DNA of 64,000 nucleotides. Origin: Prorocentrum cordatum (Eukaryota; Sar; Dinophyceae; Prorocentrales; Prorocentraceae). Shown piece after piece: positions 10,137 to 20,505 of this stretch. The stretch spans positions 412,946 through 476,945 of the forward strand of contig CAUYUJ010017893.1 in NCBI GenBank assembly GCA_963575745.1, in the 5' to 3' direction. A program made the translations under genes and the position numbers. How positions within the stretch are numbered: position 1 is the first letter of the stretch; every line of letters starts with the position of its first letter. The notes beneath the pieces were generated by a model that was not told the origin of the DNA, did no database searches, and saw only the letters and a list, made by a program, of their open reading frames with translations.

Positions 10137-10282
10137 CGTGATTGTTTCATGACGCGACCCCCAGAGGTCTGGGCCCACTCCCAGGGACTGGCTCCTCATC
10201 CTGAGCAGTTCCTTGACTGCCCCGAGGCTTGGCGTGAGGGCCCCCAGGAGGCCGAGGATCGCGAAAGACCTCGCGTCGTGAC
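10137..10282 (+). mobile_element. Family G repeat, copy 1
   Basis: Starts with TGATTGTTTCATGACGCGAC and contains CCCCAGAGGTCTGG. It ends near a CGCGTCGTGA motif, the inverted sense of its start, suggesting short terminal inverted repeats. Other copies: 12000, 13345 (reversed), 38796 and 49258 (reversed). Confidence 0.65.
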
Positions 10283-10308
10283 CTCGATCACGACGCGAAG
10301 GGGGCCTG

Positions 10309-10390
10309 GGGACCCGCCCCCCCGACCCGCCCCGCACCCCGCGGCGTGCTGCGCACCACCACCGCGCCGCCTCGCTGCGCTTGAGCAGGG
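10309..10390 (+). repeat. Repeat R, copy 1
   Basis: GACCCGCCCCGCACCC, then GTGCTGCGCACCACCACCGC. Duplicated at 10727-10790. Confidence 0.6.
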
Positions 10391-10426
10391 ACCGACCGCC
10401 CCGTCATTCCTATAGGCCGACCACGA

Positions 10427-10560
10427 CATTTTCTTGGAACCCCAACCTTTTTTTTTCCTGCGCCACGGCAATGCGCAGAAGAAATCAGAAAACGGTGCCG
10501 GCGCGCGCGCGCTCCCCCCACGTTTTCTTGGAACCCCAACATGTTCCAAGAACGAAAGCA
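10427..10560. repeat. TTTCTTGGAACCCCAAC duplication
   Basis: TTTCTTGGAACCCCAAC occurs at about 10429 and 10524, flanking a CGCGCG-rich segment; GTTCTAAGAAC-like palindromic words follow at 10615-10665. No gene seen. Confidence 0.5.
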
Positions 10561-10726
10561 CTGCTCTGAGAACATAAGCCCGAGGTGTGAAACCCAGACG
10601 GTCTCTACCAGGCACGTTCTAAGAACAACTACTGCAAACCACAAACCGTTCTTAGAACACTCTCTTTGGAGGGCCTACAGGCCAGGCAGGACGCTTCGCC
10701 ATTGCTCGAGCGACACGCCCTGGCGA

Positions 10727-10790
10727 CCCGCCCCGCACCCAGCGGGGTGCTGCGCACCACCACCGCGCCGCCTCGCTCCACGGCGGGCCC
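10727..10790 (+). repeat. Repeat R, copy 2
   Basis: Second copy of the block at 10309-10390. Confidence 0.6.
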
Positions 10791-11233
10791 CAATCAGAAG
10801 GATGCACGACAAGAATGCAAAGGGCCTCGGAATGCCACTTCGAGGCGTTTCGAGCGGGGCACGGCCAGCGAAGGTGGCCAAGGATGGGCCGAAGGGGCAA
10901 GGATGTAAGGGTGACCCTTGGGAAGGTTACCCATCTCATGCGGGTTGACTGCATCCCCCCTCCCTGAGCTGGCCCCCCCACCCCCGAACGTTGGCCCTGA
11001 CCTTTCGCTCCCTGGCCTTCAGGCCCCAACTCGGGCCTCCGGCGGCCGTTCGGGACGATTCTTGCACCCCCCGAAAGCGCTCGACGAGGCGCAGCTGATG
11101 GAAACCACCGCGGGGTTCGAGAACTGTTGCAGGGACACCGCCGACAGCTGTCGAACGCTCCCCCCCGGAGCCGAATCTCGGCGACACGTAAGAATGACCC
11201 TGGGCAAGAGTGACCCGAGCGGCCCCAGCTCGG

Positions 11234-11402
11234 GGTGTGCGAAAGGTGCCCCTGGCCAGAGGCCCCCCCCCCTCTCTCGTCGCTCCGTTTTGGAGCCCTG
11301 GGGGCTTCCTGGGCCTCGTGCGGGGTGCTCCGGAGGCCGTGAGGGCCCCTTTGGAAATCCTGGGGGCACCTCGGGCCAGGGGCACTTTTAGCGATACCGG
11401 GC
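11234..11402. mobile_element. Family I TIR element, copy 2
   Basis: Left end GGGGTGTGCGAAAGGTGCCC; right end GGGCCAGGGGCACTTTTAGC is its inverted complement with mismatches. Interior GTTTTGGAGCCCTGGGG is shared with copy 1. Confidence 0.7.
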
Positions 11403-11785
11403 CCGTGGATGAATCTGGGGTCTCAGAGCTGGTGGAAGACCACCTCAAGTCTGGCCATGGATATCACCGCCGCCCTCCTATAGAAGGGACTCCTCCGGGG
11501 TCTGAGGTCTCATGAACACAGTTCTCAACGAGCATCCCCCCGGTCAGAAACCGCTCCTGGCAGCCTCTCTTTATCACCTGAGTGGCCGCAGTGGCCTCTC
11601 CAATGGCCACCGTTGGACCCCCGTGGCCCCTCGCAAGCCTAGAGCGGCCACCAGTGTCTCCTCCAGTGGCACCCCCGCGGCCTCCAGTGGCATCCTGAGC
11701 CCCCCAGTGGCTCCCCCGTGGCGCGAGCAAACGACTGTGGACCACTGGAGGTGCAAGAAAACCAGGCCAAATGGGCGACTTCGGA

Positions 11786-11990
11786 AACCCTAAACCCAAA
11801 AACGTTTTCATCTCTTCGGGGCACATCTTGTCTTTCCGCTGTCTTCCGCCGAATCTCCGCCGGCTTCCACCGGCGGAGGCGGCCCCATTATACTTCCACC
11901 GACCCTCCGCCACCCTTCCGCCGAGGAAGAGATGATAATTCCTTCGACTCTACAAGACGAGGCCGTTTTTTGGAACGCCCCAACCAAAGA
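11786..11990 (+). mobile_element. Family F repeat, copy 2
   Basis: Starts ACCCTAAACCCAAAAACG. Contains CTTCCACCGGCGGAGGCGGC and GGAACGCCCC, and runs into family G copy 2. Confidence 0.65.
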
Positions 11991-11999
11991 CCCCCCGAC

Positions 12000-12145
12000 G
12001 TCACGATTGTTTTCATGACGCGACCCCCAGAGGTCCGGACCCATTCCCCGGGGCCGGTTTTTCATCTCGACTCGTTTTTTGACGGTCCCGAGGCCTCGTG
12101 TAAGGGCCTCAAAGGGCCGAAAACGGCGAACAACGTTGTGTCATG
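12000..12145 (+). mobile_element. Family G repeat, copy 2
   Basis: CACGATTGTTTTCATGACGC, then CCCCAGAGGTCCGG. Immediately follows a family F copy. Confidence 0.65.
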
Positions 12146-12214
12146 ATTGTTTCATGACTCGAGGGGCTCTGGGGGGGACGACTGCCAGACCTCCGTGTGC
12201 CCACTTTGGCCGCA

Positions 12215-12445
12215 AGAGGAGGAGGAGGAGGAGGAGGAGGAGGAGGAGGACAGAGTAGGAGGAGGAGGGGGAGGAGGAGGAAGGAAAGGGGGAGGAGGAT
12301 GAGGAGGAAGGAGGAGGAGTGGGAGAGAGAGAAAAAGGAGGAGGAGGAGGAGGAGGGGGGGAGGGGATGAGGAGGGGAGGAGGGGGGAGAGGAGGAGGAG
12401 GCAGGAGGAGATGAGGAGGAGAGGAAGGGGATGAGGAAGAGGCTC
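12215..12445. repeat. GGA block
   Basis: (GGA)n purine tract on the plus strand, about 230 bp. Confidence 0.95.
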
Positions 12446-12599
12446 CCGGATCGTCTTCTGAACCGCCGGTGATGGGCGAGGCGGGCCGCGGCCCCCCCCG
12501 TGGTCGTCGCGGGCCGCGCCCCGTGGACCGAGGAGGGCGGGCCCCGCCTCGCCTGGGGCCCATGAGCATGATCCGCCATGGCCCGATCCTCCCCCTGTG

Positions 12600-13165
12600 T
12601 CTCCTCCTCCTCCTCCTCCTCCTCCTCCTCCTCATCCTCCTCATCTCCTCCTCCTCCTCCTCCTCCTCCTACCTCCTCCTCCTCCTCCTGATCCTCCTCC
12701 CCTCCTCCTCCTCCTCCTCCTCCTCCTCCTCCTCCTCTCCTCCTCCTCCTCCTCCTCCTCTCCCCTCCTCCCCCTGTTCCTCCTCCCCCTCCCCCCCCTC
12801 CTCCTCCTCCTGTCCTCCTCTTCCTCCTCCTCCCCTCCTCCTCCTCCCTCCCTCTCCTCCTCCTCCTCCTCCTCCTCCTCCTCTCCTCCTCCTCCTCCTC
12901 TCTCCTCCTCCTCCTCCTCCTCCTCCTCCTCCTCCTCCCCCCTCCTCCTCCGCCCCCTCCTCCTCCTCCTCTCCTCCTCCTCCTCCTCCTCCTCCTCCTC
13001 CTCTCCTCCTCCTGCTCCCCCTCCCCCTCCCCCTCCCCCTCTCCCTTCCCCTCCTCCTCCTTCTCCTCCTCCTCCTCCTCCTCCTGCTCCTCCTCCTCCT
13101 CCTCCTCCTCCTCCTCCTCCTCTCCTCCTCCCCTCCTCCCTCCTCCTCCGCCTCCCCCTCCTATA
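12600..13165. repeat. CCT block
   Basis: (CCT)n pyrimidine tract of about 565 bp, in the opposite sense to the GGA block 160 bp upstream. Open frames over it are poly-Ser/Pro/Leu shadows. Confidence 0.95.
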
Positions 13166-13225
13166 GAGCTGCTTTGCTTGCAGCCGGCCGTCTCGCCTTA
13201 GGCGATTGTCGCCTCCCCCCCCCCC

Positions 13226-13298
13226 CGCGGGTCGGGTCCGCTTTCGTGAAGCTCTCGGCGAAGTAGATGCCCTTGCCGTAGAGGCTGCCTGGGTCTCC
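13226..13298 (-). pseudogene. PARP-like ADP-ribosyltransferase fragment
   Basis: About 24 minus-strand codons read GSLYGKGIYFAESFTKAD. This resembles the conserved G-x-G-I-Y-F-A-E-x-x-x-K-A-D block of PARP-family catalytic domains, which mono- or poly-ADP-ribosylate proteins. An AG acceptor-like site (GACCCAG) precedes it. Nothing else of the domain is visible nearby: downstream lies the CCT block and upstream a family G element. It is therefore either an isolated exon or a relic. Confidence 0.5.
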
Positions 13299-13344
13299 CC
13301 CCTTCCTCCCTCCTTCCCTCCTTGCAGACCCCCCCTCGAGGCAG

Positions 13345-13500
13345 GACAAAATCACGATGCGAGGTTTTTCGCTGTCTTCGGCCTCTCTGGGCCCTCACCG
13401 GGCCTCGGGACAATCAAAACACAACTCAGGGTGAGAAGCGGGTTCTGGGGAACGGGTCCGGAGCTCTGGGGGTCGCGTCATGAAAAAATCAGGACGTCGC
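13345..13500 (-). mobile_element. Family G repeat, copy 3 (reversed)
   Basis: Plus strand reads TTTTTCGCTGTCTTCGGCCT, continuing to GGGGGTCGCGTCATGAAAAA, the reverse sense of copies 1 and 2. Confidence 0.6.
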
Positions 13501-13728
13501 GGGTTCGGGCTGCAGGCAGCATGATGCGTCGCAGCACTCTCGGCACCTGGAGGGAGCACACGCGTTGCAGCAGGGGCCCTCCTGTGCGAGGCGTGATGGG
13601 CACTACGATGCGCAGAGAGCCGCGGTCCACTCCACCGCCACTCAGATGCCATGATGTGCTGGGGTAAGCTAGCAGTCACACCGCGTCAAATGTAACAGTG
13701 GCTTGCTGGTAACGGACTACTTAGTGCT

Positions 13729-14690
13729 ATGTTTGAGCTGTTTGGGGTCCACTTGGCTGTCATCATTTACTGCTGGATGGGGCATCTTATGCCAGCCAGT
13801 TGGAGGCTAGCAGCGGCCAGTTCCTTCCTGTGCGAACCATTTCGGGCAGTAGAAACATCACCTGCAGCGTCGGTGTCGGACTTTGACCAGTGCGAGCATG
13901 ATCAGCTTGCACGTGCGCCGGCACAGATACTACAGAAGCACTAGTTATGGGCACATTGCATGCAGGGTGCATTGAAAACCAGGACGTGGGAGGTGCTCAC
14001 ACAGTCGTGGTGCTCGTGAGGTGCTGATGGGGTTTGACCGTACACGGAATGAGTGGGATACTGCCAAGAAGCAGACTTACCCTCTGACCCTGTGCAGTGC
14101 ACTTGCAGACAATATCGTGGATGCCGTTTCTCATATGTCCACGTCTCGTGCGTGATCTGAGTTACCCTGGGACATGCATGAGAAGGAGGGCGAGCTCCGT
14201 CAATCTCTGGAAACATGTTGCAGAATGGGACCCATAAAGAGGCGTCACGGAAGATTGGGCATCAAGCTTTGCAAGGCAGTCAGACGGCCAGCGTAGGCAG
14301 AGAGCAGACCCTGAGAGCGAGCGTTTTGCACCACCAGCCACAGTCGAACCGCCTTCTCACAGCGTTGTGCCAGATCTGTCCGCTACTCCTCGGCCCAATG
14401 ACCCTCCTGAAGCGGACGAGGAGCAAGAGAACGTAGATGCATTTCGAATTCTTGGAACGGCCGCTGTCCCCCGTTCCGCTACTGCTCCCCTACTCTGTCC
14501 CTGTCCCTCTCGAAAATGAGCTTCGCACGCGCATTGAGCACAATCGTGCGGTAGCCCGTGCGCGTAGGCGCGAGAGGCTTGAGGCTGAGAAAGCACAGCG
14601 CACGCTCATCGTCGCGCCATGGACAGCAGACCCCTGCTGTGGAGTTGGCCTTTTTGACCGAGCGATGTAGGCCACACAAAACAAGATGGG
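13729..14690 (+). pseudogene. decayed coding region with several frame changes
   Basis: Protein-like segments follow one another on the plus strand in different frames: SVSDFDQCEHDQLARAPAQI (to 13944), GTLHAGCIENQDVGGAHTVV (~13950-14015), RNEWDTAKKQTYPLTLCSAL (to a TGA at ~14157), WDMHEKEGELRQSLETCC (~14165-14265), DPPEADEEQENVDAFRIL (~14390-14450) and ENELRTRIEHNRAVARARRR (~14510-14600). Each is composition-rich and helical in a way the alternative frames are not. I cannot assign a family. Multiple frameshifts suggest a dead gene or retroelement polyprotein, or uncorrected indels. It ends against a family B element. Confidence 0.42.
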
Positions 14691-14859
14691 GCGACGTGGC
14701 AATCGCTGGTACAGCAGGAGCCGTGACAAGTCTCAATCGAGCGCGAGATTTGGTGAGCCGTGAGCCTGTGCGATGGCGCAACAGGCCACGCGTGCACGCC
14801 CGCCATGGAGATGCCGCATTCGACCCAGGTGACCCCTGCAGAAGAAGAACAAAACACAT

Positions 14860-14981
14860 AAACATAAACTTTTGGCGCTCCGCGCGGATTTCTTGGATTC
14901 GCGCGCTGGAGGCGCCGCCGGCGGGGGGGCCCAGGCGCGGATCCAAGAAATCCACGAGGAGCGCCAAGAGTTTGTCTATGT
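14860..14981. mobile_element. Family B fold-back element, copy 2
   Basis: Left arm TTTTGGCGCTCCGCGCGGAT, then TTCTTGGATTCGCGC. Right arm GCGCGGATCCAAGAAATCC, then GAGCGCCAAGAG is its inverted complement. Loop of about 25 bp with GGCGCCGCC. Confidence 0.8.
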
Positions 14982-15061
14982 GGCTGTTTCTTCTTCAATC
15001 CTGGGCCGTCGCAGAGCACTGCGACTCACAATCGGGTGCGGGATGGGCAGTGGGAGTCGGT

Positions 15062-15221
15062 AGTGATGCGCCTGCTGTCCACCACCACCACTATGAGTTG
15101 GAGGGGGAGGGGGTCCTCCTCCTTCTCCTCTTCCTCCTCCTCGTCCTCCTCCTCCTCCTCGACCTCCACCCCCTTCCCCCCTCTCCAACTTCTGGTGGTG
15201 GTGGTGGAAACAGGCACATCA
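15062..15221. mobile_element. Family N TIR element enclosing a CCT tract, copy 1
   Basis: Left end TGATGCGCCTGCTGTCCACC, then ACCACCACTATGAGTTGGAG. Right end CTCCAACTTCTGGTGGTGGT, then GGAAACAGGCACATCA is its inverted complement. The interior is a (CCT)n tract, so a microsatellite sits inside a TIR element. Confidence 0.75.
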
Positions 15222-16125
15222 GGCAGGCTCGGGACGCTGCCCTCGTGCTGCCGCTCTCGGCCCGACCCGCTCGCCTGCCGCCCCGCTCACGCGCTCCGCC
15301 GGGCCGTGCCGCCGCTGGTCCTCCTCGGCGGCTGCCGGCCATAGAGGCTCGCCCGCCCCTTCTCGGCCTGGCTTCGGGCAGCGGCGTCGGGCAGGCCTCG
15401 GGGGCCCACGCGAGCCCAGCGGGGGTTCGTGGTGCACCCGGCGCGCAGCACCGGTGCGAGACCCCCTGGGGCACATGCCCGCTCCCGCCAGGCAGGTTCC
15501 CTCGAGCAGGGCGCTCGCCGTGACTCGGCCCGCGGGGTGTCAGTTGCACTGCCTCCTTTTTTGTCTGTCGTCGTGGCAGTGAGACATGGGCAGAGAGGCT
15601 GTCTAGTGCATCCCTCTCCGCGGCGTCTTCGTGTGAAGCTTGGGCTTGTTCCGCCGCCGTCTCGTCTGCGTGCTGCTTCGGGTGCCGAAGATAACTCTGC
15701 CCCCGTCATGGCCGTGCGTCTCACGAGCGTGGTACCCCCTTTTTGACTCGCACAAAGATGCCTCGCCATCGTCGCACCAGGACCGCCCTTGCTGCTGCCT
15801 TGCTGCCTTGCTGTGTACTTGTCGTTGGCCCCGTGCTTGTGTCCACTGTGTTTGCTTCCTTGGTGCCCGCGCAGAACTGTTTTGTGTTTCATTTTTTTTT
15901 TGTTTTTCGACCTCGGGGTGCGACGTGGAGGAATCGGAGTGACGTCCCGACACAGTTTAAAACTCAAATGCTTGCGGGCGAGCGCCCCTGACCCAAGCAA
16001 CTGAGCCACACGCAGTGCCAGTAAAAGTCGTGAGACAAGGCCGGCACGAGTTTCGCTTGCTTCAGCGTCGCAACTGGCTGACAGGCTACTGGCTTCACCA
16101 GCGTCGCAATCCAAACATCCTCCTT
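15222..16125. other. unassigned GC-rich region
   Basis: Several competing open frames exist on both strands (for example a minus frame ~15287-16114 and a plus frame to 15523) but none is clearly superior. No repeat family and no recognisable domain. Confidence 0.4.
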
Positions 16126-16127
16126 CC

Positions 16128-16440
16128 TACATCCTCCATCCTCCTCCTCCTCCCTCTGCTCCGCCCTGTCTTTCTTCCTGCCTATTCCGTCTTCCCCTGC
16201 TCATCCTGCTGCTGCGGCTGCTGCTGCTGTTCCTCCTCCTCCGCCTCCTCCTCCTTCCAATGATTCCTCCTGCTCGTTCGCCCGCGCGGAGACGCCACCG
16301 CCTCCTCCTCCTCCTCCTCCTGCTCTCCCCTCCCTCCTCTCCTCCTCCTCCTCCTCCTCCTCCTCCTCCTCCTCCTCCTCCTCCCCCTCCTCCTCCTCCT
16401 CCTCCTCCTCCTCCTCCTCCTCCTCCTCCTCCTCCTCTGG
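16128..16440. repeat. CCT block
   Basis: (CCT)n with a CTGCTG-rich stretch near 16208-16235. Confidence 0.95.
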
Positions 16441-16604
16441 TCCCGATGCACATCGCCCGTCTTTTCTGAGTGTGCATCGGACGATTTGGCCACTCTTGCA
16501 ATTCTCCAAGACCACCTCCGCTGGCGGACAGACAAACAACTGTTGGGCTGGAAGGACAGACAAGAGAGACAGACAAGAGAGAGGCTTGGGCTGGAAGGGG
16601 AATC

Positions 16605-16735
16605 TCGGGGGTTGTGGAACGTGCCTCTGGCCCAAGGTGCCCCCCAACTTTCCGCTCAACTGTGGAGCCCCACGGGGCCCTCTTGGCCTCGTGAGGGGTG
16701 CTCTGGAGGCAATGGGGACCTCCTCGGAGGCCTCG
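16605..16735 (+). mobile_element. Family I element, copy 3 (right end lost)
   Basis: TCGGGGGTTGTGGAACGTGC, then CTCTGGCCCAAGGTGCCCCC and GGCCTCGTGAGGGGTGCTC, colinear with 2306-2400. The right TIR is not found. Confidence 0.6.
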
Positions 16736-16794
16736 CGGTGGTTGCTGAGGCGATGGGGTGAGCGAGCGAGCGAGCGGCCTGACGTCTCCTCCTC

Positions 16795-17285
16795 TTTCTC
16801 CTCCTCCTCTTCGTAGTCTTAGTAATATTCGGACTACTCATATGTTTTATGATTCGTGTACTTATTATTACTCTTCTTATTCATACCCGACTTCTTAGAA
16901 GTGTTAATCGTAGTCGCATTCGTATGTTTATTACTCGCACTCATCTGCTCAGTATTAGTTATCCTTCATGCTCGTGCTGTTTGTTATTCGTATTCGTCGT
17001 CTTCGTTTTCAGTGTTGTCTGAATATTCGTCCTGGTATGACTATGCTTATTATGTTTATGATTGCTCTTCTTCTTAATACTATGATTAGTATTCCTCCTC
17101 CTCCTTCTTCGTTATCCTCCTTCTTCTTCTTATTCTTATTATTATTATTATTATTCTTAATATTATCCTTGTTATTATTATTCCTCCTCCTCCTCCGCCC
17201 TCCTTCTCCTCCTCCTCCTCCTCCTCTTCCTCCTCCTCCTCCTCCTCTTCCTCCTCCTCCTCCTCGTCCTCCTCCTCCTCCTCCC
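16795..17285. repeat. CCT / TTATTC low-complexity block
   Basis: CCT repeats flank an AT-richer TTATTATTC and TATTCG segment, then CCT again (17185-17285). No gene. Confidence 0.85.
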
Positions 17286-17588
17286 ATAGCAGGACCTGAG
17301 CACAGGATGCCAGGTCTGGCGCCGAGCGCACCCACCTCCTCGCCACCCTGTGCCTCCCTCCTGCGGCCGCTCCTTCCCCCCCTTGCCGCTCCTCCCCGCG
17401 AGGGGAGAACGGAAGGGGGGACTCTGGCTCTGGCTCCGAGGGGGGGGGAGGGGAGGAGGGGGGGGGGCACCCAGCGTGCCTCCCAGAGCCTATCCACCCT
17501 GGGGTTCCTGCTGACCTCGCCGTCCCTCCTCGGCCTCGGGGCCCAAACCGATGATTATTGTCACAGCTCGGTTCCGTGCAACTGGAGG

Positions 17589-17850
17589 TCATTTCATCGG
17601 GGAGACATGCAACTCGAGTTTGAGGCTCTCGAACTTGCCCGACAGGGCGTCAGAAGGTGAGACCCAGCCTGATATTTGGCGCGACTTCGTTTGCTGCAGT
17701 CATGTTTCGCTGCTTCTTGGCCCGATCCCACATCGAGCAGTCTTCGTAGGAGGAAGGCTTGCGCGCGACCAGCGTGCAAGCCTCACTTGCAGGGACGCGC
17801 GCCGGCTCCTCGGCGGCGGCTGCTTCGTCCCCTCGTCTGCTGCAGAAGTC
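17589..17850 (-). CDS. hypothetical terminal exon-like segment (one frame change)
   Basis: A minus-strand segment follows an acceptor-like GTTTCCTGCAG at about 17850. It reads SSYEDCSMWDRAKKQRNMTA then ANEVAPN. One base later, in another frame, it reads DALSGKFESLKLELHVSPMK before a TGA at 17589-17591. Both parts look coding, and the join at about 17675 is too tight for an intron, so a single-base indel is likely. Family H lies just upstream. No family recognised. Confidence 0.42.
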
Positions 17851-17877
17851 TGCAGGAAACGTTGGAGTCCCGAAACG

Positions 17878-18080
17878 GTGCGGTGACAGACCGTGCGGTG
17901 ACCTCCAAATCCCCCAAGATCTCACCGCACGGTCCGCCACCGCATGGTCTTGGGACCTCGGAGGCCCCAGTCGCCCGAGACGCCCTCGGAGAGCGACCCG
18001 AGTCCCAAAACCGTGCGGTGACCCCGAATCCCCACCGACTCACCACACGGTGTGGTCACCACCCCGTTTGGGGGCCCCCG
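17878..18080 (+). mobile_element. Family H repeat, copy 1
   Basis: Contains the inverted pair ACCGTGCGGTGACC and CACCGCACGGT, and ends with CACACGGTGTGGTCACCACC. Copies at 39715 and 52018. Confidence 0.65.
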
Positions 18081-18189
18081 AGAAGCCGGGGACCGTCACA
18101 GCCTCACACCGGGACCGTCCAGAGGCGGCAGCAGACCCGAGCCCCGGCGGCCTCGAGCCCCACTCCTCCCGCGGCGCTGGGGCGGCCAG

Positions 18190-18390
18190 CAAGGTATAGC
18201 AGGGGCACGGCCACAAGGAACCTTCCACAAGAAGCCCAACCCCTGAGACCCCAGGACGTGCACTGCCGGTTCGGTGTGGGAACGGCGCACCCTCCACAGC
18301 AAAGCCGTCGAAACCCAAGAAACCCAGGGCACCCTGGAGGCAAGCAGGGAGTCTCTTGGCATGGGCCTCCACTGTGCAGCTCGGGAGGGG
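18190..18390 (+). mobile_element. Family J repeat, copy 1
   Basis: CACAAGGAACCTTCCACAAG, then CCAACCCCTGAGACCCCAGG and CCACAGCAAAGCCGTCGAAA. Colinear with 29806 and 55755; the later half also matches 33660-33800. Confidence 0.65.
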
Positions 18391-18960
18391 CCGGTGCCTG
18401 TCTGTGTCCCGGCGTACTTCTGCTTGAAGTCCACCTCGCAGATCCCCCGGGCGCCTTCGATGGTTGTGCCGTGCCTGCCAGCCCCATCTCTCGGGAAAGG
18501 GGGAGGGAGAGAAGCGAAAATCGATGAGGAGGGAGGAAGTAGGATGAGGATCCAGGTTCTTGGAGGTGTCTGACATCATCTATATCTTCGTACATTTATA
18601 CCGATCCATATGAACATACACACATATCTAGTGTAAATCTATGTATATATATATATATATGTACATATATGCACGCCTGTAAACATGTTGGGCCTTCGAA
18701 TGCCTTCGGGGGCCTCCAGAGACCTCCAAGACCTCGGAAATCTCGTGAGATATGCGGAAACCTCCAAAGCCTTTGGGGACTTCTGTAGGTGGGTCTTGCA
18801 GGAGCAACCGTAACCAATGAGATAAAGTCCCAGCATAAGGCTGGGCGACAACTAAGCTGCATGCGTGCGAACTGGAACGGAGTAAGGAGAACCCCTATCA
18901 AACGCTCGGAGGGGAAGTGACCCCAGTCAGGCTGTGGCGGGTGGGTGAGATCGGGGCTTA
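18391..18960. other. spacer with TA run
   Basis: Holds a (TA)n run at 18645-18662 and AGACCTCC/GGAAACCTCC words. No gene seen. Confidence 0.5.
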
Positions 18961-18965
18961 TCCCC

Positions 18966-19328
18966 TCACGCTGCCTTAGCCCTCGCGGATCGGGCGGCCT
19001 GTCTCAATGAGGCCACGGGCGAAGGAAGCAGAAGATAGCGGGCCGAGGATCCAGGTGGTGTGACGTTGTGAAACCTTTCAGGTTTCATGGGCCGAGCCGA
19101 GCACCGGGCCGACAAACCGAAGCAGGCCGACCCCAAAGTCCACGGGACGCACGAGGACACACTAGTACTATGAATCTTTTTCGGAGGCGTGCGCCCGACC
19201 AGATCAGATATAGCACGGGCATCTTGCAGTGTATCGTTCTCCGAGCAGTGTGGCCAGGAAGCGCCCGCCGCGGAGCGCTCAGACGCGCGCGACGCCTCGG
19301 GGGGGGGGGGGGGCGATGCAGCCATCAT
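18966..19328 (-). CDS. hypothetical protein
   Basis: About 120 codons from tandem methionines at 19328/19325 to a stop at 18966. After a poly-Pro start it reads SWPHCSENDTLQDARAISDL and RTPPKKIHSTSVSSC, then MKPERFHNV. Composition is plausible but there is no recognised domain, and the open frame extends further upstream without a stop. Confidence 0.25.
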   Translation of the reverse strand: MMAASPPPPPEASRASERSAAGASWPHCSENDTLQDARAISDLVGRTPPKKIHSTSVSSCVPWTLGSACFGLSARCSARPMKPERFHNVTPPGSSARYLLLPSPVASLRQAARSARAKAA

Positions 19329-19439
19329 AGTCGCATGTCTGTGTGACGCCGAGCCCAGCCGGCCAGGTGACTGTCTGGGAACCCTCGGCGAGGAAGGACT
19401 CCGCTGGCGCCCGCGCTGCCGAGCGGGCCACGGCGAGCG

Positions 19440-19640
19440 CGAGTTGCAGCCGTCCACGACGGCAACAAAACCGAAGACCGGCGGATCCGACGGCGGAACC
19501 GCAACCGGAACCGAAACCGAGGGGCCGCGGGCAGCCCAGAAGGGCGCAGCGGCGCGGCAGCGGCACGGCAACCGACCGAACCGAAGCGACTGAACGCAGC
19601 CGACTGCGGAACAGCCGAACCTGCCGATCCGCGGACACAG
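19440..19640. repeat. CCGAAC/CCGGAAC degenerate repeat
   Basis: Iterated GGAACCGAAACCG / CGACCGAACCGAAG words. No gene inferred. Confidence 0.5.
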
Positions 19641-19860
19641 CACGGCGAAAAAATCGTCGACCGAGAGCAACCGTCAGCAGCGCGCACCGACGCACGAAGC
19701 ATATGCAGTCCGCCCTGCTGACGCCATACGGTGAGGGCATTGCATAAGAAACCCTCGGACAAGGAACCCAGGGCCTGAAGCCTGCAGGTTCCAGAGGAGG
19801 CTTGGCCATGGATATCACCGCCGCCCTCGTCAGGCAAGGAACCCTCCAGGGTCAGCAGCC

Positions 19861-19925
19861 TCGGGCGTGCGTGCGTGCGTGCGGGCGGGCGTGCGTGCGT
19901 GCGTGCGGGCGGGCGGGCCCTCGTC
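19861..19925. repeat. GCGT / GCGG microsatellite
   Basis: (GTGC)n interspersed with (GCGG)n. Confidence 0.9.
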
Positions 19926-20189
19926 CGGTAACAAGCGCCCCCACCGTAGAGAACGGGATAGCGGACGGACCTCGGCCTTCCGCGGAGGTGCACCCGGGGG
20001 GGGGGCGGTGCGCCTCGACGGCGCCCACCAGGTGGAAAGGCGCTCGGGGCGAGCGCGGTGCGAGAAAGAGCATCCCGCCGTGAGCGGCCCCAGAGAAGGC
20101 GACAAGAGTAGATATCAAGATCCAGGCCAGCAGTGCGAGCCCTTTATGCCAATTCTTGGCGCATGTTCTTGATGTGTACGTGTCTATCT

Positions 20190-20312
20190 CAAATGAATGA
20201 ATATATATATATATATACACATATATATATATATATGTGTACATATGTGTAATCTGTATACACACACACATATATATATACATATACATATATATATACA
20301 CACTCACAAACT
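20190..20312. repeat. TA / CA microsatellite
   Basis: (TA)n and (CACATA)n tract. Confidence 0.9.
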
Positions 20313-20505
20313 CCAGAAACCTTGATCAAACGAACATTGACATCTCTTTGGGGGGGCATCTCTTGCTTCCGCCGCCTTCCACCTTCCGCCGAGCCTCCGT
20401 CAGCTTCCGCTGGCGGAGCGGCCCTCCTTTTGCTTCCGCCAGCTTCTGCTGGCCGTCCGCCAGGGAAGAGACGTCAACCTCTCGATGCCTCGCAGGCCAG
20501 GTTGG
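20313..20505 (+). mobile_element. Family F repeat, copy 3
   Basis: GGGGGGGCATCTCTTGCTTC, then CAGCTTCCGCTGGCGGAGCG and a GGAAGAGACGTCAACC tail. Confidence 0.65.

Noticed and set aside
12469-13266. Long Ser/Leu/Pro and Arg/Gly/Glu open frames over GGA/CCT blocks (also at 16.2, 23.6, 25.9, 28.2, 36.1, 38.0 and 41.2 kb)
   Set aside because: Pure trinucleotide repeat translation on every frame; no unique sequence supports a gene.
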